NCBI RefSeq assembly: GCF_003265705.1
Contig: NW_020313044.1
Span: 4,537,399 to 4,601,398, forward strand
Length of the DNA stretch: 64,000 nucleotides
Source: Callorhinus ursinus
Taxonomy: Eukaryota; Chordata; Mammalia; Carnivora; Otariidae
Reading direction: 5' to 3'
Shown: piece by piece, positions 34,900-46,539 of the stretch
Position numbering within the stretch: the stretch's first letter is position 1
How the letters are laid out: each line of letters opens with the position of its first letter
The notes under the pieces: generated by a model
Seen by the model: only the letters and a program-made list of their open reading frames with translations
Told to the model about the DNA's origin: nothing
Database searches by the model: none
Translations under genes and position numbers: made by a program

Positions 34900-35145
34900 T
34901 CATGGAATGGACTCCAGAGCTACACTGTCTGAATTTGAATCCCAGATCTGCTACTTACTGAGTGGGTAACTTCTGGTAAGTCACTTAATTCCTCTGTGCC
35001 CTAATTGCTTCATCCATAAAATAGGAAAAATATCTTCCTTATAGTATTTACTATTATAATGAAGAATGATTACCTCAGGGAGGAATACATGGTTTAATAG
35101 ATGTAGGGCACTTAGAATAACGCCTGGCACAGAGTTCGCCGTCAC
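34900..35145 (+). repeat. MIR
   Basis: Nearly complete forward MIR: 'tgtctgaatttgaatcccagatctgctac', 'ggtaagtcacttaattcctc' and 'gggcacttagaataacgcctggcacag'. Confidence 0.8.
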
Positions 35146-35365
35146 TAAGGAATTGTTTTGAGATGGGTCTCGAAAGAGAATTAGGATTTGGTCGTTGAAG
35201 AAGAGGAGGATGGCATTATAGGCAGGGGTGATCATGGAGGCACAGAGGCTGGGGCTGAGGTGTGCACCAACGTAAAAAAATAAAAACACAGAACACCCAG
35301 TTACATTTGAATTATTCCTACACATACATACTTTGAGATAAAAAAATTGCATAAAACCCACTTTT

Positions 35366-35565
35366 TCTTTTTAAGATATGCTTATTTATTTGAGGGGGGT
35401 GGGGGGAGGAGCAGAGGGAGAGATAAAATCCTAAGCAGACTCCCTGTGGAGCGAGGAGCCTGACTCCTGGTGGGGGGGGGGGAGGCTGGATTCCATGACC
35501 CCAGAGATCATGACCTGAACCAAAATCAAGAGTTGGACGCTTAACCCATAGAGCCACCCAAGACA
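35366..35565 (-). repeat. Can-SINE (diverged)
   Basis: Reverse copy with a poly-G expansion in the body (35389-35408 and 35470-35482). The head is worn (gagccacccaagaca). Confidence 0.8.
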
Positions 35566-36155
35566 TACTTATTCTAAAAACAGATTTGTTGTTTATCTGA
35601 AATAAATTATAAGTATCTAAATTACATCCCTATTTATTTCATTATATTTCCCTGGTGATTTGGCTCTCCTTAATAGTACCTTGTTTTGCAGAATTTGCTT
35701 ATAAAAATTCCCTGAAGTTACAATCTATGTTCCATTTACATTTTAACATGATTTCTGCAGTGGTCACATTCAGCTTATTCTGTTCTTGGCCAAAGAACAG
35801 ATAATCGAAAGTACAGCGAGAGTCAAAGAGATTGAATTTGAAGATCTCACAGCTGCAACAGTGCACCTGCATTCACAAGTCTGACCTCACAACTAACCAT
35901 CAACAGGGGTCCAAATGTTCAAAGGGCTGCAAATTTGTAAACGAACATTGAACTTGATGTCTGATGCAAAAAAGATGCCCTTCATGTTTGCCTGAAAGTG
36001 AGACGTGTGCTTTTAAGTCTTAATCAGCAAGAGCTGGTTTTCGGTAAGGCTTGGGGAAGCGTGGTGCAAGCGGCCAGTGGGCTTTCACAGAAGAAAGTGC
36101 GCAGAGACGTTCAGGACTCTCAGCTGAGTGTAGCACTAGAGCAAGGCTGCTTCTG

Positions 36156-36335
36156 ACTCGCTGACTTTCAAGCTTGGGCTCTGGAGTGAGGGACTTGCTG
36201 ATTGGCTGTTGTCTCGCAGGGGCTGTCACTGATTGGCTGGCTTTCAGAGGCTGGGGGCTGTCCTTGACTTGCTGACTTTCAGAAACTTGGTTACTGGGGT
36301 GAGATTATCGCTGATTGGCTGATTTTCAGAACAAA
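36156..36335. repeat. Five imperfect tandem repeats with CCAAT boxes
   Basis: The motif ctgattggctg or ctgactttca recurs at 36161, 36198, 36229, 36272 and 36311, spaced 31-43 bp. Three copies hold ATTGG, a CCAAT box on the minus strand. Flanking 35750-36150 may be part of the same element (LTR or minisatellite); the class is not resolved. Confidence 0.6.
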
Positions 36336-36603
36336 AATCGTAAGTTATCTTTTATTAATGGTGCTCACTGTTCAGGACTTGGGACTTTAGTGGAAGAACA
36401 GTATTTTCCTTTTCTGAATATGAAAATAAGTACCCTTATTTTGCAGTCTTCCCTTTTATGCTTCCCTCAGTTAAACCTGCAGGAGACCATACGGGATTGT
36501 CCAGATCTTTATTTGTAGAGATATGCTTTTCAGTTAGTGTGGCCTTTAATTGATTTAAGTCCCAATTACGGTGGAGGAAAAATAGCTCTGATGCTTTTTT
36601 TTT

Positions 36604-36815
36604 TTTCCCCCCAGGGTGGTACAGTCCGTTAAGTGGCCAACTCCTGGTTTCGGCTCAGGTCATGATCTTGGGGTCCTGGAATCGAGCCCTGTGTCGGCCT
36701 CCGTACTTTGGGGGGAGTCAGCTTCTCTCGCTCTGCACCCCCCCCACGCCCTCTCACTCATGCCTTGTCTCTCTAAATAAATGAATAAATCTTAAAAATA
36801 AAAAAAATTTAAAAA
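36604..36815 (+). repeat. Can-SINE (old, diverged)
   Basis: Forward copy: ggctcaggtcatgatcttgg, tcctggaatcgagccctgtg, then a taaataaatgaataaatctt tail. The head is degraded. Confidence 0.8.
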
Positions 36816-36924
36816 TACAAGCACCAAGCATCCACTGAGCACCTACTGTGCACCTGGGACTGGGAGAGCCATGGGAAGCATTTGGTGTTTGAGTGCTAGC
36901 ATGACTCTAGGAATGTGATTTCCT

Positions 36925-37377
36925 TTAACTGAGGGGGAAATTCACGTAACATAAAACTAACCATTGTGAAGTGAACGATTCAGTGGCATTTAGTACACTC
37001 ACAATGTTGTGTAGCCATCACCACTGTTTAGTTCCAACACCTTTTCATCACCCCAAAAAGAAGCCCCCTCTCCATTAAGCAGTTCCTCTCCATTTTCCCC
37101 GAGTCTCAGCCCCTCTAACCACCAAATCTGTGTCTGTCTCCATGGATTTACCTATTCTGGATGTTTCTTGTAAACTGAATCATATATATGACCTTCTGTG
37201 TCTGGCTTCTTTCACTTAGTATAATGTTTTCAGGGTTTATCCACATTGTAATAGGGATCATCACAACCTTCCTTTTTATGGCTAAATTATACTTCTTGTA
37301 TCCATCTGCCACACTTTGTTGATCCTTCCACTCACTGATGGGCATTTGGGCTATGTCCACATTCTGATTATTGCAAA
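36925..37377 (-). repeat. Old L1 3' part, left portion (interrupted by LTR)
   Basis: The reverse frame at 37148-37360 includes WINPENIILSERSQTQKV, typical of the L1 ORF2 C-terminus. The element resumes at 37864 after an inserted LTR. Confidence 0.75.
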
Positions 37378-37859
37378 TGTTCTAGGACAGAGAACCGGTT
37401 CCAAACTGAGGTTTGGCTGTTTGCTGCTTGAGAATCAAGAGACAAGTGATGGAAGGAAAGGAAAGGTGGCTTTATTCCAGAAACTGGCAAACTGGGAAGA
37501 TGGTAGACTAATGTCACTAAGACCATCTTCCCTGTCCAGTGGAAGCTGGAGGGTTTGAAAGGGGAAGGCATGGGAAAAGGCGGGGGGACTGCATGCGGGA
37601 GAAGCAGGTGCCCGGGTGGTTACTCGTATGTCAACGTGACCCTGAGCAGACTTGCTGCCATCGGGGGCAGCCGTATTTGGATGTGGTCAGGCCTTATCTT
37701 CTGGGAAAGTTTGGTTCTTCACTCCTCCAAACCAGTGGTCTGCAAATCTCAAGGAAATTAGGTGAGCGCTGCAGCACATCAAGGGATTTAGGTTAGCAAG
37801 CAAGGAATGCATAAGATGGAAGCAAGTCGACCCTTAGCACTGGTCCGAAGGCTCCTACA
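37378..37859 (-). mobile_element. Probable solo LTR of an endogenous retrovirus
   Basis: A 482 bp block begins TG and ends CA, interrupts an old L1 exactly, and is flanked by CAAA at 37374-37377 and 37860-37863. On the minus strand an AATAAA lies at 37476-37471, about 95 bp from the 3' end, as in a retroviral R-U5. There is no coding sequence. Orientation is inferred from this signal. The family is not recognised. Confidence 0.6.
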
Positions 37860-37863
37860 CAAA

Positions 37864-38015
37864 TAGTGTTGCTGTGAACATGTGTGTACGTGTACTTTGA
37901 GACCCGCTTTCACTTCTTTGGGGGATATACCTAAGGGTAGAATTACTGGGTCATGTGGTAATTCTATGTTTAACTCTTTGAGGAACCCCCAAATTGGAAT
38001 GTGCTATTTTGACAT
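37864..38015 (-). repeat. Old L1, right portion after the LTR
   Basis: 'agtgttgctgtgaacatgtgtgtacgtg...gggtagaattactgggtcatgtggtaattctatgtttaac' continues the L1 interrupted at 37377. Confidence 0.75.
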
Positions 38016-38094
38016 TGGAATCTTTTCTTGGTACCTTGGCTCTCTCCTATCCAAGAAAAGGAGAGAGCTCCTTACCAGGGTGAACAAGAGAAAC

Positions 38095-38240
38095 CACAGT
38101 GTGTTGTAGTGAAGACACGGGCTGGCGTAGTTTTGAATCTCTGCTTTACCACTCATTGATAGCATGTGTGTGGGCTAGTTGTAAGCCTCTTTGAGGCGGT
38201 TTCCTTATGTGTAGAAATCAAGATGATCCCATCATCCAGC
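38095..38240 (+). repeat. MIR fragment
   Basis: 'gttttgaatctctgctttaccactcattg' and 'ggttagttgtaagcctctttgagg'-like text is a forward MIR. Confidence 0.5.
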
Positions 38241-38385
38241 CACCCATCCATTCATTCAGTGAATCTGCTGAGGGCTTATTGAGGTCCAGGTGATGGGGAT
38301 AGAGGGAGCCTTCATTGAGTTTACAGAAGGAGGGTTGGGGGGAGTGGGGAGGACCCAGGAGTGAATTATTTTGCAAAAGAATCTT
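38240..38385 (-). repeat. L2 3'-end fragment
   Basis: 'cattcattcagtgaatctgctgagggcttattgagg...aggtgatggggatag' is the reverse L2 end. Confidence 0.55.
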
Positions 38386-38387
38386 TT

Positions 38388-38495
38388 TCTTTAAGATTTT
38401 ATTTTTAAATCATCTCTATACCCAACATGGGGCTTGAACTTGCAATTCCAAGATCAAGAGTCACATGCCGTACCGACTGAGCCAGCCAGGTGCCC
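38388..38495 (-). repeat. Old tRNA-type carnivore SINE
   Basis: Short subtype, reverse (aatcatctctatacccaacatgg ... gagccagccaggtgcccg). The flanks AGAATCTTTTTCTT and AGAATCTTTTTGTT are its target duplication. Confidence 0.85.
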
Positions 38496-38534
38496 GAAAA
38501 GGAAGAATCTTTTTGTTATGAGAATAATCACTAC

Positions 38535-38750
38535 CCCCCCAACTTTTTTTAGACTTCATTTAAATTCAAGTTAACACAGTGTGTATTATTAGTTTCAGGG
38601 GTAGAATTTAGTGATTCATCAGTTGTATATAACACCCAGTGCTCATTCCATCAAGTGCCCTCCTTGATGCCCATCACCCAGTTACCCCATCCCCCTACCC
38701 ACCTCCGCTCCAGCAGCCCGCAGTTTGTTCCCTATAATAACCACTCCCTG
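38535..38750 (-). repeat. Carnivore L1 3' end
   Basis: 'attcaagttaacacagtgtgtattattagtttcaggggtag' and 'cacccagtgctcattccatcaagtgccctcc' are the reverse complement of the young carnivore L1 3' UTR. Confidence 0.85.
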
Positions 38751-39959
38751 TAATCACAAGTGCGTCAGAGTGGGACTGCAGCCTATTCGTCTCTGTCCCC
38801 AGCAACAAACGCAGGGCCTGTAGACAGAGATATGTCATTTAGGGTTCTGGGGTGGCAAGCATCAGAAACTGAGCGGCTTGGTTAAACAGATCTATTCCTG
38901 GAAAAAAAAAGATTAGGCTAGCTCCCAGAATTGAAAGAGTAAACAGTCTTCCGGGAGGCCAGTCGGGGACAGGTGTGTCAGCACCAGCAGCTTGTAGTTC
39001 TGCCTTCCCTGGGGCTCTGCCTTCCCTGTCCCTGCTCCGACCTCGTCTCTCACCTGCGGGCCCCCTGCCCGGCTTCCAGGGCCTGACCCCCCAGCCCCAG
39101 CTCAGGGCCGGTGTGCTGTTGCAAGCACTGCCTGTAATTGGAGGGTGGGCTTTGTACCACTGCAGGGGGTTTTGTCACGTTACAGTCAACCGGGGTTTGA
39201 ATTCTCATTATGACAATCTTCTAGCAAATACCAGTTCAAATGTCTGGAGGAAAAGCATCTCTGTATGAAGTCACTGTTGGGGCTGAAAGAGCAAAACCCG
39301 GCCTGGACTGACAGGGAAAATCAGCTTGCAGTGCAAAAGAAAGAAGCCAGGAGGACAGGGAAGATAAAGCCAGCGGGGAAGCCACCAGGAAATACTGTTT
39401 CTCCCCAAGTCATGCAGAAACTGTGAGATGTCATAAGGACCTCTCTTTGGGCGACCAGTGCTTTCTGATCTGTGACAAAAGATAAAAACAAAGGCCTCCT
39501 TTGCTAGTCTCATCGATTACAGGGGACAGCCAACTGCTCAGCCGTCCTCACGTCCTGACAGCTTTCAGTCCCCAGTTAACTCTGCTTTTCTCAATCCCAA
39601 GTCCCCAAAGAGCAACAAGTGCAGTCCTGTGGAAAGGCTCATCTCACTGCGTCAAGTGGAGAAATCCGATTCTGTCAGACTGCAGGTGCAGGCTGGCTGC
39701 CGGGGGCTTTTGGGTAATGAGGCTTCACGGGCCGTCAGGAGCTGGAATAGAGGACTGTGATTGGCAGCCCCCCATCCAGGACCGTGGGATGGAGGGCTGA
39801 AGTGTCTGCAGAAGAAAGTGGAACACTGTTTTCAAGAAAAGGTTTGCAAGTATTGGGCATCCAGACCCAAGAGCTGGCTCTTGGAGTAGGTGTTCAATTA
39901 ATGCTAAGTATTATTGAGGTCATGTTCTTAGTAAATATCTTACAAAATTATAGATAATA

Positions 39960-40300
39960 ATAATACTTAATGGTGACTGAACATTTGCCGTGTGCCAGGC
40001 ATTGCTACTCTATTCTTTTTTTTTTTTTTTTTTTTTTGAGATTCTATTTACTTATTTGTCTCAGAGAGAGAGAGCACCAGCAGGGGGAGCGGCAGAGGGA
40101 GAGGGAGCAGTGACGATCCTGCCAAGTAAGGAGCCCAATACTGGACTCGATCCCAGGACTCCTGGAGCATGACCCGAGCCGAAGGCAGACGCTTAACCAA
40201 CTGAGCCGCCCAGGCGCCCCTCATCTATTTAATCCTTGGAGCAGCCTCACACCCATTTCATAAGGCCCTCTGCCCTTTCTAGGACATGCTGGCTGTGCAG
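39960..40300 (-). repeat. MIR split by a Can-SINE
   Basis: 'gaacatttgccgtgtgccaggcattgctac' before the SINE and 'ctatttaatccttggagcagcctcacacccatttc' after it form one reverse MIR. Confidence 0.6.
40016..40220 (-). repeat. Can-SINE
   Basis: Reverse copy with a long T run and an unusual middle (agtgacgatcctgccaagta in place of the usual ggcttcccgctgagca). It is inserted in a MIR. Confidence 0.88.
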
Positions 40301-40499
40301 GGAGCGTTGTCCAGCGTGGAGACTACAGGCAGGTTGCTTCCAGATCTGGTGTCCTCTCAGTGACTACTCTGACCTAGCAGGACCCCCTGGATCTCTCTAG
40401 ATCTTTGTTGGGGATGTGTGAAGGCAGAAGTGGCTCCTGGCCGGACACATGCTACTTTAGGTTAGGGGACTCATGCTCTGCTCAGGCGGCAACAATGGT

Positions 40500-40750
40500 A
40501 ACAACAACCATTCAAAACACTCACAAGTGGCTTTATTTACACACCAGAGACCTTGCTAAGAGTTCAGCATGTATCCTCTCGTTTAATCAGCAGAACAGCC
40601 CTGGGAGCTACGTGCTTCCTTATTTGACAGATGAGGAAGCTAAGGCCAGGAGATGTTTCTTGCTGAGGTCACATAGTTGATGAATGACAGAACTAAGACT
40701 TGAACCTAAGTCTTTCTAGAGTTCATGTGCTAAAAACCACAAGGCTACGT
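40500..40750 (-). repeat. MIR
   Basis: Nearly complete reverse MIR: 'catgtatcctctcgtttaatcagcagaac', 'atttgacagatgaggaagctaaggcc' and 'gaactaagacttgaacctaag'. Confidence 0.8.
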
Positions 40751-40787
40751 TGCTTGAATGACCTTATGAATGTACTTGTTCATATAT

Positions 40788-40806
40788 AAATATATATATA
40801 TATATA
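40788..40806. repeat. (TA)n tract
   Basis: Short alternating TA run next to a SINE tail. Confidence 0.7.
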
Positions 40807-40808
40807 CA

Positions 40809-40997
40809 TTTTTTTAAAGATCTTATTTATTTGACAGAGAGAGAGAGTGAACACAAGCAGGGGAAGGGGCCGAGGGAGAGGGAGAAGCAGGCTTCTCACT
40901 GAGGAAGGAGCCCGATGTGGGGCTCAATCCCAGGACCCTGGGATCATGACCCGAGCCCAGGGCAGACGCTTAACCAAATGAGCCACCCAGGTGCCCC
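40809..40997 (-). repeat. Can-SINE
   Basis: Reverse full-length copy, one of three same-orientation copies within 1.3 kb (40016, 40809, 41090). Confidence 0.92.
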
Positions 40998-41089
40998 AAT
41001 ATTTTTAATAAATTAATGAATAAAGCACTTAGCATAGGGGTTGGCACATGAGACTCATGAGTGTTTATGACAGTTACAATGGATGTGTT

Positions 41090-41272
41090 CTTTTTTTTTT
41101 AAGATTTTATTATTTATTTGAGAGAGAACGAAAGCGAGAGAGATCAGAGGGAGAGGGAGAAGCAGATGCCCCACTGAGCAGGGAGCCTGACATGGGGCTC
41201 GATCCCAAGATCCTGGGATCATGACCTGAGCCGAAGGCAGACGCCCAACTGACTGAGCCACCCAGGCTCCCC
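41090..41272 (-). repeat. Can-SINE
   Basis: Reverse copy. The target duplication TACAATGGATGTGTT (41075-41089) and TACAGTGGATGTGTT (41273-41287) has one mismatch. Confidence 0.93.
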
Positions 41273-41289
41273 TACAGTGGATGTGTTTT

Positions 41290-41823
41290 TCACAACGATG
41301 TCAATCCTATTCTCACTGTAACTTCAGGTTATGATTCTCATTTTATCTTCATTGCTCAGTGATGATCAATTTGCCACGACTCTTAGATGCTCTCCATCTC
41401 TCTCCTAAATGCCATCTGCCAAATTTCTCTCTCACGTCTTTTATGTGGCAAACACTTAAGGGCAAGCACCTAGAAAATAAAAGCATCTCTTAGCAAATTA
41501 TTTTGGTTGGGGAGAGTCCTGTTGTCATGGGGTAAATAAGCAATCACCCCTAATTTTTCTGTTTGTAATCTCAGGAATCCGGATTTGGGGAGAGAAAGGG
41601 GGAGCGGAGACCAGGATGGCTGTCTCACAGACTGGGGAAAGCCCAGGGATGTCTCTGCACCTGAGAGTAGCCAGAAGGGCTCAGAGTATGGCTCCCACCA
41701 TTGATATCGCTGTCATCATGAGCAGCTGGGCCAAAGTGCAGGGTCCGGGGCCCCACCCCAGGCACGCTGAGGCCGTGTCTTTGGAGATGGTGCCCGTGAA
41801 CCTGCATATAGCATGTCTCCTAC

Positions 41824-41829
<6 letters not shown>
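41290..41829. other. Intergenic sequence, nothing definite
   Basis: No gene or interspersed repeat is recognised. The open frame here continues only because it runs into the GT repeat. Confidence 0.4.
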
Positions 41830-41876
<47 letters not shown>

Positions 41877-41886
41877 NNNNNNNNNN

Positions 41887-41935
<49 letters not shown>
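41830..41935. repeat. (GT)n microsatellite broken by a 10-N assembly gap
   Basis: About 46 bp of GT, then ten N at 41877-41886, then about 49 bp of TG. The true length is unknown. Confidence 0.97.
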
Positions 41936-41937
<2 letters not shown>

Positions 41938-42699
41938 TATGTATAAAACACCTTGCTACCTCAGCTATAATCTTACTCTATTATCAAGGAGAAACTGCCT
42001 GGGGCAAGGCTGGGGTCACTGTCAGAGGAGTAAGTATATTTCATCAGTGCCTTGTGGATGGCTATCTTTTCAGGGGTCCCCTGTTTGGCTCTCACATGTC
42101 TTCGCTGCACAACTTTTCATCATGGCCTTACTTGCCTTTTTAACATCACTTCCTTATTACACTAGTGCTCTAAGAGTCCACCTCTGGAGAATGCAACGGG
42201 GAGCCATCACTGTCCCTGCTTCTTCCCCCAGATGCAGTTCTGCTCCCAGAGGCTGTTTGCACAGGACCTACCGTCCTTCCAGGCCCCTCACCCTTTTTCT
42301 TACTTCTTTTGGTCTTTGCTGCCCCTCTTTGATCATAGGGGAGGCAGAGAGGATGCTCCTAGAATGTGAAAGACCCATTTGCCTTATGCAGTTCAAGGAT
42401 GAAATTCACATGAATCGGTTTTGTTTGGATTTGAGGCACTGAGATTTTGTACCTAATTTAGTACCCGCTGGATTGAGAGAATTGAAGCCTGTTTGTTTGT
42501 GCCCTTGGCTGACCTTCCCTCCCTTCTTTCTGCTTTTGTTTATTTCTTTTCTCTAGCTGCCCTTGCAAGTTTCATTTATCAGTCTGGCATGCTTTGGGAT
42601 GCCAAGAGCATGAGTCTGTGCCTGGCTGGGGGTTTAAGAGGAGGCACTAGGAGTGTTGTGGGAAGAAAGGAATAAATACATATAAAATACCTTGCTATA

Positions 42700-43560
42700 A
42701 CTTCACAACAACAACAACAACAGAAACAAACAATCCCAACTGAAAAATGGGCAAAGGATTTGGATACACCTTTCTCCAAGGAAGATACGCAAATGGCCAA
42801 TAAGCCCATGAAAAAGATAGTCAACATCACTGACCATTAGGGAAATGCAAATTGAAACCACAATGAGATACTGCTTCGCACCCATTGGGATAGCTTTTAC
42901 CAAAAAAAAAAAAACAAAAACAAAAACAGAGGATAGCAAGTGTTGGTGAAGATGTAGAGAAATTGGAATTCTTGCACTCCACTGGTGGGATGTAAAAGGG
43001 TGCAGCAACTGTGGAAAACGGTATGGCGGTCCCTCAGAATGAAAAATGGAATTACCACATGAACCAGCAATCCCACTTCCAGGTATATCCCCAAAAGAAT
43101 TGAAACCAAGGACTCAAAGAGATACTTGTACACCCATATTCCTAGCACTATTCGTCACCATGGTCAGAAGTTAGAAACTACCCAGGTGTCCGTTGACAGG
43201 TGAATGGATAAACACACTGCGGTGTCTACATACCATGGAATGTTATTCAGCCTTTAAAAGGAAGGGAATTCTGGCACATGCTACAACCTGGATGAATCTT
43301 GAGGACATTATGCTAAGTGACATAAGCCAACAAGGGAAGGATACATATTGTATGATTTCACTTATATAAAGTACATGGGCTAGTCAAATTCACAGAGACA
43401 GAAAGTAGGATGGTGGTTGTCAGGGCTGGAGGCAATGGGGAAGGGAGGCTTATCTCTAATGGGTATGGAGTTTCAGTTTGGGAAGATGGGAAGAATTTGG
43501 AGATGGATGGTGGTCACCACCATCACACCAGCGTTAATGTAAATTCCCAACATGGATGTA
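42700..43560 (+). repeat. L1 fragment (ORF2 end and 3' UTR)
   Basis: 'aactgaaaaatgggcaaaggatttgg', 'accattagggaaatgcaaattgaaacc', 'ccacttccaggtatatcccc' and 'tggatgaatcttgaggacat' are consecutive forward L1 ORF2 C-terminal landmarks. Stops and frameshifts disable it. Confidence 0.88.
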
Positions 43561-44270
43561 CTAACAGACTCCAGAAAGAGAATGACCGCTCACAGTTATG
43601 GTGCTGCTCTTTGTGTTCATTAATTCTGTATTCGGGGATGTGCACTTCCCCTGACTTTCCTCTCTGTCAGACCTTCAGCGGTTGGTCAGTCCTGCAAGCA
43701 GTGGTTTTGTCTGAGGGCCGGACAAGCCGGAAGTGCCATGTGGAAAGAGCTGCTGACCCGGGAAATGCACGGCTTGGGGGGCTTTGGCTGGGTGAGGAGA
43801 GCAAAGAAGAATTTCTGTCGTGACTACAACATAAGCTCCTCTGGAGAAACCTGCCCTGGTTGGTTTTCTCTGAGGTCTGGGTTTTTCTAGAAAATCACCT
43901 TTTGACTTCCAACCAGGCAGTTTCTGATGCCTCTTGGAGACGTTCTGAACAAATTGCTCATCTTTTTTTTCTACCTGATAATCACCCACATGAACCAGGC
44001 CCTTAAGTACCCCTGCCTTCCCTACCCTGAAAAGCTTAGGTGTCCGGGATCATTTCATGAAGGGAGGACGGTATGGAAACCACTGTTTTCTAAAAGTCAG
44101 AGACTGCATACCGCTTCTTTAGTTTTTTGGTTGCTATTATCCATGTGCCATCTGTGTTATTATTTTACTTGATATTTTTTATAGTCATTGTTTAAACCTT
44201 AGCATTATCCTAATCAGTTGTTATCTGTGAAGTCATGGATTTTATGTTCTATATACACACTTATACACAC
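43561..44270. other. Intergenic sequence, nothing definite
   Basis: No recognised repeat or gene. Short open frames lack similarity and splice context. Confidence 0.4.
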
Positions 44271-44278
44271 TTTTTAAA

Positions 44279-44382
44279 AAAGATTTTATTTTTAAATAAT
44301 CTCTACACCCAACGTATGACTCGAACCCACAACCCTGAGATCAAGAGTCGCCGTTCCACCGACTCAGCCAGCCTGATGTCCC
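44279..44382 (-). repeat. Old tRNA-type carnivore SINE
   Basis: Short subtype, reverse: aataatctctacacccaacg ... gactcagccagcctgatgtcc. Confidence 0.85.
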
Positions 44383-45035
44383 TGCACGCACAATTTTAAA
44401 TAAATACATAACAAGTAAAAAAAATTTACAGAAATCATCAGGTATATATACTCCACCTCAGGAGCACAGGCCTAAGTTACGGTGCTCTGAGTAAAGTTGT
44501 GGAGGTGGATTCTGTCAGGCTCAGCTGTGGCCATGGGGAACCTCTCTGGCCAGTGGGTTCTTCACCTCTGGTGGCAAACCCAGTTAGAAAGCACTGTGTT
44601 TATTAGAATCACTCCAGACTCCTATCAGCTTTGGGACATTCTCCCCAAGTTTCTCTAACTCCTTCTCTTAGGGCAGGTTTACACATTGCTCCACCACACC
44701 CTGGGCCGAGCAAGTCAGCTTGACTTGCCAGGTTGCCCTTAGAACTCTGCACGGTATCCTCAGTCCCAGAGAGGGCTGGTCAGCTGAGCTAGGCAGCCAT
44801 AGGCTGCTTTTCTTTGCTAGATGTGCCTCTTAACCCCCTTTTTAGAAAGGTTTATTTAAAACTGTATTTATTTATTTGATTGAGGTACAATGTTTATATC
44901 TTAAATGTACAGCTTGATGAATTTTTCTGTGAGTATATACCGATGAAGCTACCACTCAAATCAAGGTACAGTCCTGTGCTGTTTGATGTAGTTATCAAGC
45001 CATGTATGGCCACTGAGCAACTGAGGGGTGGCTAG

Positions 45036-45150
45036 ATGAGGCGCCCCGAGGCTGGCTTAGGCCCTAGAGCGTGCGACTCTTGATCTGGGGTTGTAGTTTG
45101 AGCCCCACGTTGGGTGGAGAGATTACTTAATAAAATTTAAAAAAAACACA
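45036..45150 (+). repeat. Old tRNA-type carnivore SINE
   Basis: Short subtype, forward: gcgtgcgactcttgatctgg ... gtggagagattacttaataa. The target duplication is GGGTGGCTAG at 45026-45035 and 45153-45162. Confidence 0.85.
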
Positions 45151-45374
45151 AAGGGTGGCTAGTTGGAATTGAGATGTGCTGTAAGTGTAAAATACACTTT
45201 CAACAACTTAGCACAAAAAAAGGAATATATATCATTGATAATTTTTAAATAGTAAGTAAATGTCCAGTATTTTGGATGTTAAATAAAAATATATATCACT
45301 AAAATTAAGGCTATTATAAAATTAAAATTAAATTTCACTGGTTTCTTTTTGGCTTTTTAAATATGGCTACTAGC

Positions 45375-45590
45375 GACAAACCGTGAGAGACGATGAACTC
45401 TGAAAAACAAACTGAGGGTTCTAGAGGGGAGGAGGGTGGGGGATGGGTTAGCCTGGTGATGGGTATTAAAGAGGGCACATTCTGCGTGGAGCACTGGGTA
45501 TTATGCACAAACAATGAATCATGGAACCCTACATCAAAAACTAATGATGTAATGTATGGTGATTAACATAACAATAAAAAATTAATAAAT
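45375..45590 (+). repeat. Carnivore L1 3' end
   Basis: 'gatgaactctgaaaaacaaactgagggttc' through 'atgtaatgtatggtgattaacataacaataaaaaat' is the 3' UTR and tail of a carnivore L1, forward. Confidence 0.88.
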
Positions 45591-46284
45591 ACGGCTACTA
45601 GCATATATTAAATAGCTTACATTATCGTTTTTTTTGGACAATGCTGGTGTGGAACATTCATTCCCAGCGCCCTGGAAGGCTCCCTCATGTTCTTTTCCCA
45701 TCAGGACCTTCCCTACAGGTAACCCTTATCCTGGTCCCTATCAGCATAGCTTCATTTGGCCTGTTCTTGGCCTTCATGTAAATGGAATAATATAGTGTGT
45801 ACTTTTTCAGTATCAGTCTTTTTTCATTCAACATTAGATCTGTGAAATTCATTCATGTTCTACCAGGTTGAAATGGTTTGTTATTTTTTATTGTTCTCTG
45901 GTATTCTGTGGTGTGAATAGGCAGCACTTTATTTTACCCATTCTGATGCTGATGAACACTGGTGTTTTCCCAGAGTTGGGTTGTTGTTCATAAAGTTATT
46001 GTTAATAAGCTATAATGATTTTGTGTGTGTACTTGGTGTACATAAACACACACTTCTGTTAGTATATACCCAGGAAAGGAGCAGCTGGGTCATGGGGCAG
46101 ATGCATGTTTTGCTTTAGTAATATCGCTTGACATTTTTCCAAAGTGGTGGTTAGAATTTGCATCCCCATCAGCTGTGGCGAGTGTCTTGGTTGTTCCACA
46201 TCTTGACACTTGGTATTGTCAGTCCTTTTGATTTTACCTAGTCTAGTAGAGAGGCAGTCAGATTTTGCACTGAAAGTAATTCTT

Positions 46285-46477
46285 GGGGCGCCTGGGTGGC
46301 TCAGTCGTTAAGCATCTGCCTTCAGCTCAGGTCATGATCCCAGGGTCCCAGGATTGGGCCCCGCATCGGGCTCCCTGCTCCGCGGGAAGCGTGCTTCTCC
46401 CTCTCCCACTCCCCCTGCTTGTGTTCCCTCTCTCGCTGTGTCTCTCTCTGACAAATAAATAAATCTTAAAAAAAAAA
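46285..46477 (+). repeat. Can-SINE
   Basis: Forward full-length copy. The target duplication AAAGTAATTCTT lies at 46273-46284 and about 46477-46488. Confidence 0.93.
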
Positions 46478-46539
46478 AAGTAATTCTTACCATTTTCTTC
46501 TCTTTACAAGGTGACAAGACACCCACCTAGAGGATGTAT

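Larger units (their letters stand above)
44860..46262 (-). repeat. Old L1 3' part, interrupted twice
   Basis: Reverse L1 text at 44875-45000 (gattgaggtacaatgtttat ... accactcaaatcaaggtac) resumes at about 45650-46262 (aatggaataatatagtgtgtac ... cattcatgttctaccaggttg). A SINE (45036) and a young L1 3' end (45375) lie within. Confidence 0.7.

Noticed and set aside
38975..39268. 97-codon frame starting MSAPAACSSAFPGALP
   Set aside because: GC-rich chance frame with no conserved motif or splice context.
41616..42442. Frames of 175 and 209 codons through the GT repeat
   Set aside because: They are open only because (GT)n has no stops, they cross ten N, and the flanks match nothing.
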